Origin: Lytechinus variegatus
Taxonomy: Eukaryota; Echinodermata; Echinoidea; Temnopleuroida; Toxopneustidae
Length of the DNA: 64,000 bases
Direction of reading: 5' to 3'
Assembly (NCBI RefSeq): GCF_018143015.1
Contig: NC_054743.1
Span: forward strand, 27,403,934-27,467,933
Shown piece by piece: positions 37,150 to 46,925 of this stretch. The notes beneath the pieces were generated by a model. That model did not search any database. It was not told the DNA's origin and was given only the letters and a program-made list of their open reading frames with translations. Both the position numbers and the translations under genes were made by a program. Position 1 is the first letter of the stretch; each line of letters opens with the position of its first letter.

Positions 37150-37580
37150 TGTTAACCCGGCGGTGTTAAATCTGACACCATTTGGTGTACTAGAAGACCA
37201 CACCCTGAGGTGTTAAAATTACACCAGAGAAATTGAACATAATCTCACCAAGCTAAATAGTGGTTAAATAGTAAGAACCAATTAAATGTGTTCACACTAA
37301 AACTGCACACGGTAAATTTTTACCCAATTTTGGGTGAAAGGGAAATGCGCATGTTTGCTGGGTATTTTTTGTACCTCATATTGGACAAAATGCATGTTTT
37401 TAAGGGTATTGCGTAAAATATATACAAAATATTTGCTATCTATTTACCCAACCAACATGCATGTTCCCAGTTTTACCTCTAAAAAAAAACTTTTTTAGAG
37501 GTGTTGTAATAGCACCCATTGGTGTTGAAGCAACATTGTAAATTTAAAAGCGATACACCGGTTGGCATCAAAGTTTTTGC
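37150..37580. repeat. GGTGTT/AACACC-rich palindromic repeat with TIR-element fragment
   Basis: 37150-37240 and 37497-37570 carry repeated GGTGTTAAA/TTACACC motifs in both orientations. The middle (37300-37490) has GGTAAATTTTTACCCAATTTTGGG and ATTTACCCAACCAACATGC, related to the GTAAAAAATATTGGG MITEs. A similar GGTGTT-rich patch is at 43385-43620. It may be one older element interrupted by another. Confidence 0.45.
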
Positions 37581-37608
37581 TGTGTACTAATCAGATGGAT
37601 GGTGATCA

Positions 37609-37883
37609 GGGCTCTGTCTTACATAGAGTTACGATCGATCCAATCAATCGGAGCTCTATGGAAATCCATCATTGTCATAATTTCTTCTACAGGAAATTTG
37701 CAAAATGTCCTTTGTAATCAAACAGGAACACACAAAATTGCCAAGAAATCAATTAATTTATGGATATACATATTATCAAGAACAAATTTTGAAAAAAAAC
37801 ATGCATTTTATGTTGACTTTGCTGGCTTTCAATAGTTACAATTATTGATCGGATCAATCACAACTCTTTGTAAGACGGGCCCC
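37609..37883. mobile_element. TIR element of the GGGCCCG group
   Basis: Left GGGCTCTGTCTTACATAGAGTTACGATCGATCC; right GGATCAATCACAACTCTTTGTAAGACGGGCCC. The ends are imperfect inverted repeats. About 275 bp, no ORF. A fragment of the right end recurs near 140-195. Confidence 0.65.
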
Positions 37884-38325
37884 AGATCTGTCTGCTGCAT
37901 GATTGTGATTATCATGCTATATAACGATCTGGAACAGCAACACGCGTTAATTGTTTATCATGTCTGACAGTGATAACATCTTGAAACCACGTCGACTCTA
38001 ATCTCACAGACATGTTGACCTTAGGTGAGGTCATTTAAGAGCAAATGGGTGAAACTGAATGGAAATCATCCTTTATCAATTATTAGGATTTATAAATTAC
38101 ATTACAATTACCCTGGACCTAGACCTACATGCTCTATGGTTTCATTCGTTGTCTTGAATTATAAAAAAACCCTGAGAACATCAAGTTCATATTCACTCTT
38201 AAAACATCATTTCTAACGCAGTTTGGTAGAAGAGGTTAGTGATGAAAGATAAACTGTATAGAGTCTAAAACGAATAATACTTTAAATTTATAGAGCGATT
38301 CATATTATGTTTTACAGTCTGGAAT

Positions 38326-38436
38326 CGATGGGATAAAGGTAGCTTTTAATGAAGGTTGATACAGAATTCGGTATATATTGGAATTATATACCGAATTCTG
38401 TATCAACCTTCATTAAAAGCTACCTTTATCCCATCG
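38326..38436. repeat. Perfect inverted repeat, 52-bp arms, 7-nt loop
   Basis: Arms 38326-38377 and 38385-38436 are exactly complementary, starting CGATGGGATAAAGGTAGC and ending GGTATATA before the loop TTGGAAT. Transcribed from either strand it would form an uninterrupted 52-bp stem. No other copy is seen in the window. Confidence 0.9.
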
Positions 38437-41400
38437 TCTATATGCCATATAAGACCTTACATTGGAATAAAACATGACTGTCAATTAAAGGGGCAAATGA
38501 AAACTGTCAATGCGTGGAATCATTCCACGTGTAAAATCAATTGGGCGAGACGATACTCTGACTCACTCGACCTGCCGCGACCCATCGCTAACTTTATCAG
38601 ATTTTGTCGCATTGTGTATAAATGGGTATATTCAAAATAGGAGATGGACTTAAATGAAGGAGTATCCCCCCCCCCACACTCACATATTTGTTTTCTTCAT
38701 ATTTCTAATTGGGGCTTGATCAGGAACAGACCTGCAATAATAAAGATAATCAAATGATGACCATTAGGCATGTTATATAGGAGCTATAGGATTAGGTTTT
38801 ATATTTGTGGGTTAACCATCTCCTTCCCTCCTCCTCCTCCCCTTCCCCACCCCAACCTCCTTCTATTTTCCTTTTAAAATCTCCTTTATCTTCCCTCTCC
38901 CTTACTACCTCTCCCTCCCTCTCTAGCCACTCTCTATTTCCCTCTCCTTTTCTCTTCTATCATCCAACCCCCTTCTCATCTGCAGTTTTACACCATTCGC
39001 ATAAACCATTCTCTTGGGAGAACCCGAAGGAATACAATGATCCTCCCAACCAGAGGTACCGTCGTATTCAGACAAGAGGCAATATTGAGAAGTGTACATT
39101 CATGATGCGGTGGGCCGAAATTTGCATAGAAGTTGGAGAAAGCATAGACTTCGCGATTTCGACATCAGTTTATAACCAGTACATAATAGAGTGACTCACT
39201 GCATTACGTCTCTGTGTGATGAGATTGGAATGTTGAAAGCATTCGTGAATTGCCGTCAGTGAGTTCTAGAATATGAGGGTGAATCTGTCAACCCCCCCCC
39301 CCCCCGAAAAAGGAGCAAAAATATGCAAGAGAGAGAAGGGAGTGTTGCAGAAAGTACTGCCCTTTGAAGAAAAAAGGAGAACGAAATGATAAAAAAAGAT
39401 TTAAAAAACCCACCGCCCCTTCCAATTAATGGATGAATTTGCACTTTTTAAAGGGCTGTGACTCTCTATCCCTTTAAAAACAAATCACAGTCCTTTATAT
39501 TTCTTTATTACATCATTACCTTAATAGTTTCCGTTTATAATAAAGCATTAACATCCTTTCATTTCTTTAATTTCATTTTATTGATTACTCAAGATGTTTT
39601 ATGTGTTTTTTTTTTGGGGGGTGGAGATGTGCTTTTTTCAGAACGACCGTAAAGTGACCACTTAGATGGGATGGAAAGTCTATATGCAGGCTTTTAATTT
39701 CTTTTTAATTTTAATCATCTTAAACTTTTTTAACTTTAACTAGGCATATAGGTATTCAACTTTTCTCTTTATACCTTCCATTTTCGCTCACCCATCCACA
39801 ACCTCCCCCCTCCATCCCACAGCCCTGTGAGAAAACATTACAGTTATGTTAGTCATTTCGTGTCCAACTCATACATCATTCAAAAGCAACACGTTTTCAT
39901 CGCATTCGAATCAAACCAAAGACCACATTCATTCATTATTCCAATCGCAGACTCTCACATTCATGCGCCCAAGGCTTTAATCAATAGATACTCTAGACGC
40001 CGGATTTGGAGAAGCAGAAGGACGTTAATAACACACACACAAGTGAATCTTAACTCCCTTTTGGCGTTTATGAGATGGCACATGAGTTGAATCCTCGATG
40101 ACTCAAATATGATAATGGGAATAAATTTTGTTCATGATGAATCTGTAAATTCACTAAACTGCTGTTGTTTCTAAAAGGGGGATGGGGCAGTTTGTGACAA
40201 TAAGTGTTTTAATTTCACTCATTCTTTCAAATAAACATTTATTTGCTTCCATTTTTCATCAAATATATTTTTCCAATATGAATCATACAAAATCATTTCA
40301 TAAAAGCTCCCTTCATTAATAACCTATTTGCTATAAGTATTACACTAATCAATGATTTAGGGAGAGGTGAAAATGAGGAAATATATTAACATTCTGCAGA
40401 TATTGAGATGCTATACTGATTACGGGCGAAGCCAAGAGCACGTCTATCTTTGAAAATAAATTTTGATACTGCAGTTTTACAATCGTCAGCAGAGTATAAC
40501 ATTAAATTTAAATTGACATCTCATGCTTAATAATATTTATAAAAAAAAAAGCGTATTGAAAACAAACCAGAGGGGCAGATTTTTTCTCTCTCTCGTGCCA
40601 AAAACTGAACATACCACCAATATATTTGTAATAGAATAATTATAATCCGGTTAATGATAAACAGATTAGGGTATTTTGACCAACGCAACACTTGATCCAA
40701 TTGTGTATATATCATGCATATGGAGAGTGGTATGCCCCCCCCCATGGTATAGCCTATCCGCTAAGGAAAATCGAACCCCTTTCAGTTAAGTCCCCATGAT
40801 ATCTTTAAAAAAAAATACGCAAAATATCATGAAATAAGATCATACTATGAACCATTTTCCGGAAAATGTCCCTCCAACATTTTTTGGGGAAGCCCCCCCC
40901 CCCTCAATTTTACCGAACCCTTTATTCGCCCCGAAATCGAATTGTGTATATACTGAGGTCTGTATCAAACCATACTTAAGGGGAAAAGCGTCAATATTTG
41001 GATATTTATAATCCTGTTATATATAAACAGATCACATAACAAGCCAATAAGGCAGGGTAGCTGTCCCAGTGCACTATTCAGGATTATATTTCTCATCCCA
41101 TTCAGAGGTTGGTCGACGAAACTGAATACGAGTTTTCTTTGAGCGTGCATGTTCGTTTTTATTTCCGCATCTCTTGAAGTTTACGACTTCACTGCCTGCA
41201 GCGGCAAGGGGGCACGTTCCCTACTCAATCCCAGTAAAAATAGTGTTACTTTTTTTATATCCTGTCTGTGTGTCCATCTCTCTCTTTACCTCCGCCCCCC
41301 CCCCCCCTCTCTCCTTTCATTGATTCTGTTCACATACATGATATTCCACATAGACATATGATCTATCTTTCTTTTCATCTCTCTCTCTCTCCTTCGATTT

Positions 41401-42308
41401 CTCTCTCACACGCTGCATACCCTGACATTCACCCCCCCCCCCCGGTCCATCATCTTAAATCTTTCATACACACTCACGCAAACACGTTGTCGATTATGAA
41501 CTATTCACAAGGTAATACAGTACTAGATGCTGTTATAAAACAATTTTGCTGGTATAAGAAAAGTTATATTTTTCAATAAAAAAATACGACTCATATAAAG
41601 TCGGGGCCCCGCCCCCAACAATGTAAGTGTCTCTATTGCTGGATCAACGCTACTTATCTCGTTGCTACTTCCTCCTAGTGCAAATTGCAAGCATAGAACG
41701 TCTATTATAAGTGGCCGTTAGATTTAGGCCTTTAAACGCACACCTATCGGACCGGGTGCTCAACTCCATTTCAAGAGGGGTCGTGGAAAGGCCCTCGACG
41801 ATCCTCATACCTTTTTTCAACAAAATGTGTACAAAAAAGCAAAAATAATTACTTTTGATGTGAGTGTGCTTTGCGTGCCCCCCCCCCCCCACACACACAC
41901 TCATAGCCTACACCTTCAAAATATTACCGCGGTCCCTATTCAACACTAAAATGGTGAAATTGATAACACTGAAATTTGATTGAATGTATATTTTTCATAA
42001 TATTTTGCAAGCATTCAGCAAGTTAACACGCTGTTGCCATGAGCATCTTCTCTTGATCTACATTTCAGGTCTACTGAATATTTCTTTTTATTACCATTGC
42101 GAAGAAATCAGTGAACACGTCCCATTTGGAAACTGAAGATCAGCACTAAATGAGCTACAAATCATGCAGCCATGCAGCAACTCCTTTATACCACCCCGTC
42201 CCTTTCCCCCTCTGTCTCCATCTCTCGCCCCCCCCCCCTCCCCCCTCATTCATCCCTTACATATATATTTCTCCTTATCTCAAATAATTTTCCAGTCTTA
42301 TGCAGTCA

Positions 42309-42450
42309 GGGGCCCGTTGCAGAAAGAGTTGCAATCAATCGCAACTCTAAAAATCTTGCGAAACTTGATTTTCAACCAATCAACAGCGCGCATTTGGGAC
42401 TTGCGATTGATTTTTTGACTTGCGTTTAAGCGCAACTCTTTCTGTAGTCT
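42309..42450. mobile_element. MITE of the GGGCCCG group near the tubulin first exon
   Basis: Left GGGCCCGTTGCAGAAAGAGTTGC; right complement GCGCAACTCTTTCTGTAG. The interior has CAATCAATCGCAACTC and GCGATTGATTTTTTGAC. It lies about 180 bp inside the predicted intron 1. Confidence 0.7.
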
Positions 42451-42629
42451 CATCGCCCTCCTTATACCATAAATAATTTTCATTACTTTTTTACAATTTC
42501 GTTTTGGTATAGAAAGACATATTGGTCATCAAAAGTTTGCAAAAAAATCACATATGATTGAAGGCACACTAATTGCAATTGATCATGAAAATCAGAAGAT
42601 AGATTCAACAAAATTAATAAAGCACTTAC

Positions 42630-42841
42630 CATTATTGCAGATATTCAAGGCAAAGTTGTTTGACAAAAAATTAAAAAAGGTCGTTATTAATCGATAAAGT
42701 GCACCCGGATCGCTTCGCTTGATGGAGTCCCACTTAAACAGGTCTTTGAAAAATATAATCGAAACTTTTGCTGAGAAAGATTTGCTCTCTAGCTTCTTTT
42801 CCGTGGCTGTTTCAAAGTACTGCGACGGAAGGCGAAGGAAT
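42630..42841 (-). CDS. Predicted alpha-tubulin first exon (5' UTR plus ATG)
   Basis: The exon contains only the start codon as coding sequence: ATG at 42632-42630 is followed directly by GTAAGTGC, a strong donor. Animal alpha-tubulin genes usually have exactly this split after Met1, and exon 2 here starts at Arg2. The predicted start site (A at 42841) lies in an initiator match, TCATTCC, 33 bp from a TATAAAAA box. The 208-nt leader has no other ATG. Other ATG|GT sites between 22 and 42.6 kb have weaker donors. The link across 20 kb is inference, not shown by the sequence. Confidence 0.55.
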
Positions 42842-42866
42842 GAAACATTTCCAACTCGGATAATCG

Positions 42867-42874
42867 TTTTTATA
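42867..42874 (-). promoter_or_regulatory. TATA box of the predicted alpha-tubulin promoter
   Basis: GGTATAAAAACGA on the minus strand. The spacing to the initiator TCATTCC (A at 42841) is 33 bp, normal for TATA-driven polymerase II promoters. Confidence 0.5.
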
Positions 42875-43384
42875 CCATCAGACCGCTCCTTACTTCAAAT
42901 GAACAGCAAGAAACTCAATGCACTATAGCGCCATCACGCGCCGACTATAGTCAAATGTTTTAAAGGGAAAGAACGTTCACGAGGGGAAGATGCTATAATG
43001 TTTTACCAGTATAAATTGTAACTCCAAAGAGAACTTAAAATTTGAAAACAAATTCGATTTTAGAAGTGAGCAAATCTAAAAGAAAAGAGAACATTTACGG
43101 GCAGCATTGCACTGAGTTATACGATTAAGTACTTTCTTCTCTCTAATTTATTTTCCCTCATTTTTTCCATTTTAGTTATCAAAAAATATATCAATCTTTA
43201 ATTACTTTGTTTCCTGTTCTTTAATTATTGAATCATGTATCTATACATGCTTTGAATTTCCTAGTTTATCAAGTAAATGTAGTGAATGTCTACATAGTAA
43301 TATCAATTATAACTTTTAATAGTTTTCGACATTACTTTCTCAGTTAGTTTGTCTGATTTTTTCTGCTTTATTTGTACAAAACTT

Positions 43385-43620
43385 TATGTGCATCTAGGTG
43401 CACAGTAAAAACTGAGGTAGAAGACTACACCAGTCATTTTAATCCAGTGTTAATTTGTTGGTTTTCATTCAACACCAACGTGTGTTATTACAACACCTTT
43501 GGTCGTTACTTTACACTCTTAGGTGTTATGTTCAATCTTCAGTGTGTAATTTCAACACCCCTGGATGTGGTCCGCTAGGGATACCAAATGGTGTTTTTAA
43601 GAACACTCCTCTGAGTCTGA
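43385..43620. repeat. GGTGTT/AACACC-rich repeat
   Basis: ACACCAGTCATTTTAATCCAGTGTTA, CAACACCAACGTGTGTTATTACAACACC, TTAGGTGTTATG and CAACACCCCTGG occur in alternating orientation, similar to 37150-37580. No coding potential. Confidence 0.45.
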
Positions 43621-44258
43621 TGAGACCTTCAAATCTGAAGTATTTTCGAGCAACTTTGTGAATTAATGTGCGTCAAATTGGGGTGCCGACGCCTTTGAAA
43701 GTTTGTTTTTGTTTTGTTTACAGAGAAATGCCGTTATACAAAATAATGCTATTCATCATCATCCAATTTTATATTGTGGATTTGCCTTTAACATATTTAA
43801 ACAGTAATGAGTAGGCCAAGTAATGATTCATGCCCATCAGCAAGAGAACGGCATTCATCACCAGTTAGGCATGTAATATACCATGATGAATATTACGACA
43901 ACAATGCTGTCTTCGTAAGATGTCGGCTGTACACTTTCGCTTTTCAAATAACTGTGTCTCTGTCCCTCTCCTCCCTCCTTCCGCCCCCCCTATAAAGCTC
44001 TCTCTCTCTCCATCTCTCCCCCTCCCCCCCGTGTTTCACTGTGTGTGTGTGTGTGTGAGAGCTCTCTCTCTCCATTTCTATGTATCTCTCTCTCTCTCTT
44101 TCTCGTTTATCTTTATAGAGAATCACCCCCACCCACACGCAACCTTCGCTTGCGCCCCCCTCGAATTTCGTTTGAATAAATTTACTAAACAGAAAATAAT
44201 CATTTTTTTAATTTCTTTTTTTCTTTATTACGTAATATTTATCTCCAAATGAATCAAT

Positions 44259-44317
44259 GAAATTAGTTTTATATAAAATACAATATTATACATTGTATTT
44301 TATATAAAACTAATTTC
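44259..44317. repeat. Perfect palindrome with 26-bp arms
   Basis: GAAATTAGTTTTATATAAAA and its continuation pair exactly with the right arm ending CTAATTTC around the loop ATTATAC. A partial third copy of the arm follows to about 44336, so the sequence could fold alternatively. AT-rich. Confidence 0.8.
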
Positions 44318-44474
44318 ATATAAAATACAATATTACAATCCCCGCCTCTGAGGAAATAAATACAACTATAAAAAAACAACAACAGCAAAATAAAAAGGCA
44401 ACCATTCACACAGACACTCCACACGCTCTGCCACCCTAATTTTTTTTCCTTCACTTAACTTCCATTAAGTACTA

Positions 44475-44740
44475 TGTGCTACAATGATATTAGCTTGTCT
44501 TGAAATATACCTTTCATCAGATAATAAATCGTCTCATAATTTTATTTGTATAAAGACCCTGAAATGTTTTTGAGACTCAAGGCTCTTGTTTTGCTATAGT
44601 CATGATAATTGCGTAGTTATAGCGTATGGACTACAGAGTGGTGAATTAAAACATGCCATCATTCTAAAGAGACTACACTGATCAGACTGCACTATGGGTA
44701 GTGATCCTGGCCAGATAGGAGTAGTTAAAGACTTCTGATT
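44475..44740. repeat. Dispersed ~300-bp repeat, copy 3
   Basis: Diverged relative of 1597-1945 and 6600-6920. Shared blocks: CTGAAATGTTTTTGAGA, TTGTTTTGCTATAGTCATGATAATTG, CTGGCCAGATAGGAGTAGTT. Same order of blocks. Confidence 0.5.
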
Positions 44741-44990
44741 TAAGCTCTGGTCCCCCACCCCCATGCGTTTATTACTTTTACAATTCATTATAGATAATGA
44801 TGAATGTGTTCAATAATTAAAGTCGCCAATTTCGTGAGATATTTTGTCCATCACGGGAGGGAGGGGGGTCAGGGGTGAAGAGACGACTCTCTCGATAGGT
44901 TCCTGCATACTAAATTTCTTAAATCGAGGGGGCGGGCACGTACGTCCACACCTCCACCGGGATCGCCGCCAATAATGGAATAAATTTGAT

Positions 44991-45292
44991 GGCCCGTATT
45001 CTGAAGTCAGGTTTAAATTAAACCATGGTCTAAGTCTGGTCTAAAATTATGGGAAGCCAGATACTCGAAAATTCTGCTTATATTGTATATTTCTTTTATT
45101 TACTATTCCGTTTCCTTTTACTTTCATAATGAAGAAAAATACTTCAGTTATCATTCACAGACAATTCTGGCGTCATATGAGTTAATAAATTGGATGTATA
45201 TTGTTAGGGAATTGTACCCCAATTGGCTCTCCATAGTTAAACCACAACTTTAAACCAAGGTTTAATTTAAACCCGAGTTCAGAATACGAGCC
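44991..45292. mobile_element. TIR element (GGCCCGTATTCTGAA)
   Basis: Left GGCCCGTATTCTGAAGTCAGGTTTAAATT; right AATTTAAACCCGAGTTCAGAATACGAGCC, its near complement. Inner blocks AAACCATGGTCTAAG and AAACCAAGGTTTAA. GAT flanks both ends. 302 bp, no ORF. Confidence 0.75.
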
Positions 45293-45859
45293 GATATGTT
45301 CTGGTTAAATCCTGCGATGTGTGGTTACATTTTCAGAGCTAACTATTGAGAAATTTCTAATCAATATTATATTGAGGATTGATTAACTCAGATTAATTTG
45401 TCACATTTGAGGCTTTACTAGTAGTAGAAATAATTAACCACGTTTGAATCAGTTCCGGTAATGAAACGGCCGGGGTGTCGTTCCTATTGATCGAGGATCA
45501 AAAGATTTACTAATTGTGCGAAGTTATTCTATGTAATTTCAGGCACTGTGGCATGTGGGGCCTATTCGTGGGGCCTCCCCCGGCCCCTATATGAAAAAAG
45601 TAGGGATTTTAAAAGGGCACATCGTTCTAAGCAGTCATGTGATAGTATTTGTCATGATATTAGATTTTCATTATTTTATTTAGTACGCCTCCGTCATGTT
45701 TCGCCCCCCCCCCCCTTGTTTCCCTCAATACGTACATGTACGCCAGCTCAGTGATTTCGGCAGAAAATCTCGAAATTAACCTTGAACCCAAGTTTTGTTC
45801 AATGTTTATGAAATTTATGAAGCATGGCGAGCAGCTGTTCTGACTTGGATGAATGGTCT

Positions 45860-46125
45860 CAGTGGCGTAGGCTATATACCGGGTGGGGGGGACAAGGGTG
45901 CCCCCTCTTTGGGGCGCCAGAGAGAAAAAAAATAGAAAGGGAAGAAAATGGAAGAAGATAATCACCGCGACATGAAAATGGAAAGGAAACGACGTTGCTG
46001 TCTAGGGTGGAATGGGTCGAAAAATTTAGCACTTTCCGTCGTCATCTAAATTTTCGTGGGGGCACACTTTTCTTACAATACCCCCACCCCCGGGCCGGGC
46101 AACGTTTTTCCTTGATACGCCACTG
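45860..46125. mobile_element. TIR element (CAGTGGCGTA ends)
   Basis: Begins CAGTGGCGTAGGCTATATACCGGG and ends GATACGCCACTG, giving a 10-bp perfect inverted terminus. The interior is rich in G and C runs. CAGTGGCGTA termini are widespread among non-autonomous hAT-like elements. No clear target duplication. Confidence 0.65.
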
Positions 46126-46550
46126 GCACTTTGTGCCCAAATCTCACTGAACTCATCCTCAGCAACATATTGCTAGTCTTTATATCCTAGACCCAATATA
46201 GTGTATTATAATGTGATGCACAACATTATGTCCTAATCCGGAATCAGATATTGAAAAATAGCAATCACAGCAATATAAAAAAATCCAATAAAATAGTAGG
46301 GATCCAAGTACAGTTTTTATTAGAAGAACTTTATGTGTTTGACCAAAGATTATAAACGAATGTGATAAAGACTAGCTTGGAAACACTGGTCATGTGACTG
46401 TGATTAGCAGCTGTACTGCACTGTAACACGAAAACAAACATCTCTCAAGTCAAATAATATAATTCCTGTTCGAAGTCGAAGAAACACAGACAATAAAGCC
46501 CAACTAGGTCAACGTTTCATTTCCGAGTTTCAGTGAAGAATATTCGTGCA

Positions 46551-46763
46551 ATGACCACCACATCGAACGACTCTTTATTTCGATCTTCTTTCTATCATAT
46601 CACAGCGAACAAGCTGGTGTTGTTGGGGGTTCTATTGCTTGGAATCATCGGGGCAGCTATGGCGGAACAGAAGCGAGTGGGTGGGATGACAGGCGTGACG
46701 TCGCTTGAAAATGGTTTAGTTAGCGCCGAAGATAAGAATCTAATTCAGGGATTGCTTGATAAG
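46551..46763 (+). CDS. Secreted stefin-like cystatin, exon 1
   Basis: The start is ATG at 46551 (MTTTSNDSLF). After a 20-residue polar N-region comes a hydrophobic stretch, LVLLGVLLLGIIGAAMA, followed by EQKRV; this fits a signal peptide cleaved after AMA. The mature N-terminus has GG in RVGGMTG, where cystatins place the glycine that enters the protease cleft. The exon ends LIQGLLDK at AAG 46763 (71 codons, phase 0). The next bases are GCAAGT, so the intron appears to be GC-AG. Stefins normally lack signal peptides, so a signal peptide on this gene structure is unusual. Product: inhibitor of papain-family cysteine proteases (cathepsins). Confidence 0.8.
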
Positions 46764-46925
46764 GCAAGTATACTTTTAAAAAGATAGTGAATTAACATTC
46801 CAATACTGGCCTCCCCAATACTAATTTCTTCAACTATTTTCAATCATGATTTGTATTTGTTTTATTTTTAGTTTTTTAGTTAAAAATCTTTGAAAATTTG
46901 TACCGGTAAGGCCTATTACTAGTAT

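Larger units (their letters stand above)
22251..42629 (-). other. Alpha-tubulin intron 1 (predicted), ~20 kb
   Basis: Predicted from the ATG|GTAAGT donor at 42629 to the ATAG acceptor at 22251. Named contents are listed separately: palindromic elements, a LINE remnant, two TIR elements, a DR1 element, GAAA microsatellite, MITEs, a SINE tail and a perfect hairpin. The stretches 22.8-24.2, 24.9-29.1, 31.8-33.7, 34.0-36.4 and 38.5-42.3 kb hold no exon that I can recognise. They contain only simple repeats, notably many long C runs on the plus strand, GATGAC-type repeats near 28830-28890, and CT-rich stretches. Confidence 0.55.
42875..46550. other. Divergent intergenic region between alpha-tubulin and the cystatin
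   Basis: A 3.7 kb interval that should hold both promoters. Contents recognised: a GGTGTT-rich repeat (43385-43620), CT/GT microsatellites (43970-44105), a perfect palindrome (44259-44317), a dispersed repeat copy (44475-44740) and two TIR elements (44991-45292 and 45860-46125). No clear TATA box was identified in the 300 bp before the cystatin start. Confidence 0.5.

Noticed and set aside
22340..42480. Other possible tubulin first exons (ATG followed by GT at several points, e.g. near 34340 and 42090)
   Set aside because: Their donors (GTAACC, GTAATA, GTGGTG) are weaker and no TATA/initiator pair lies at a suitable distance.
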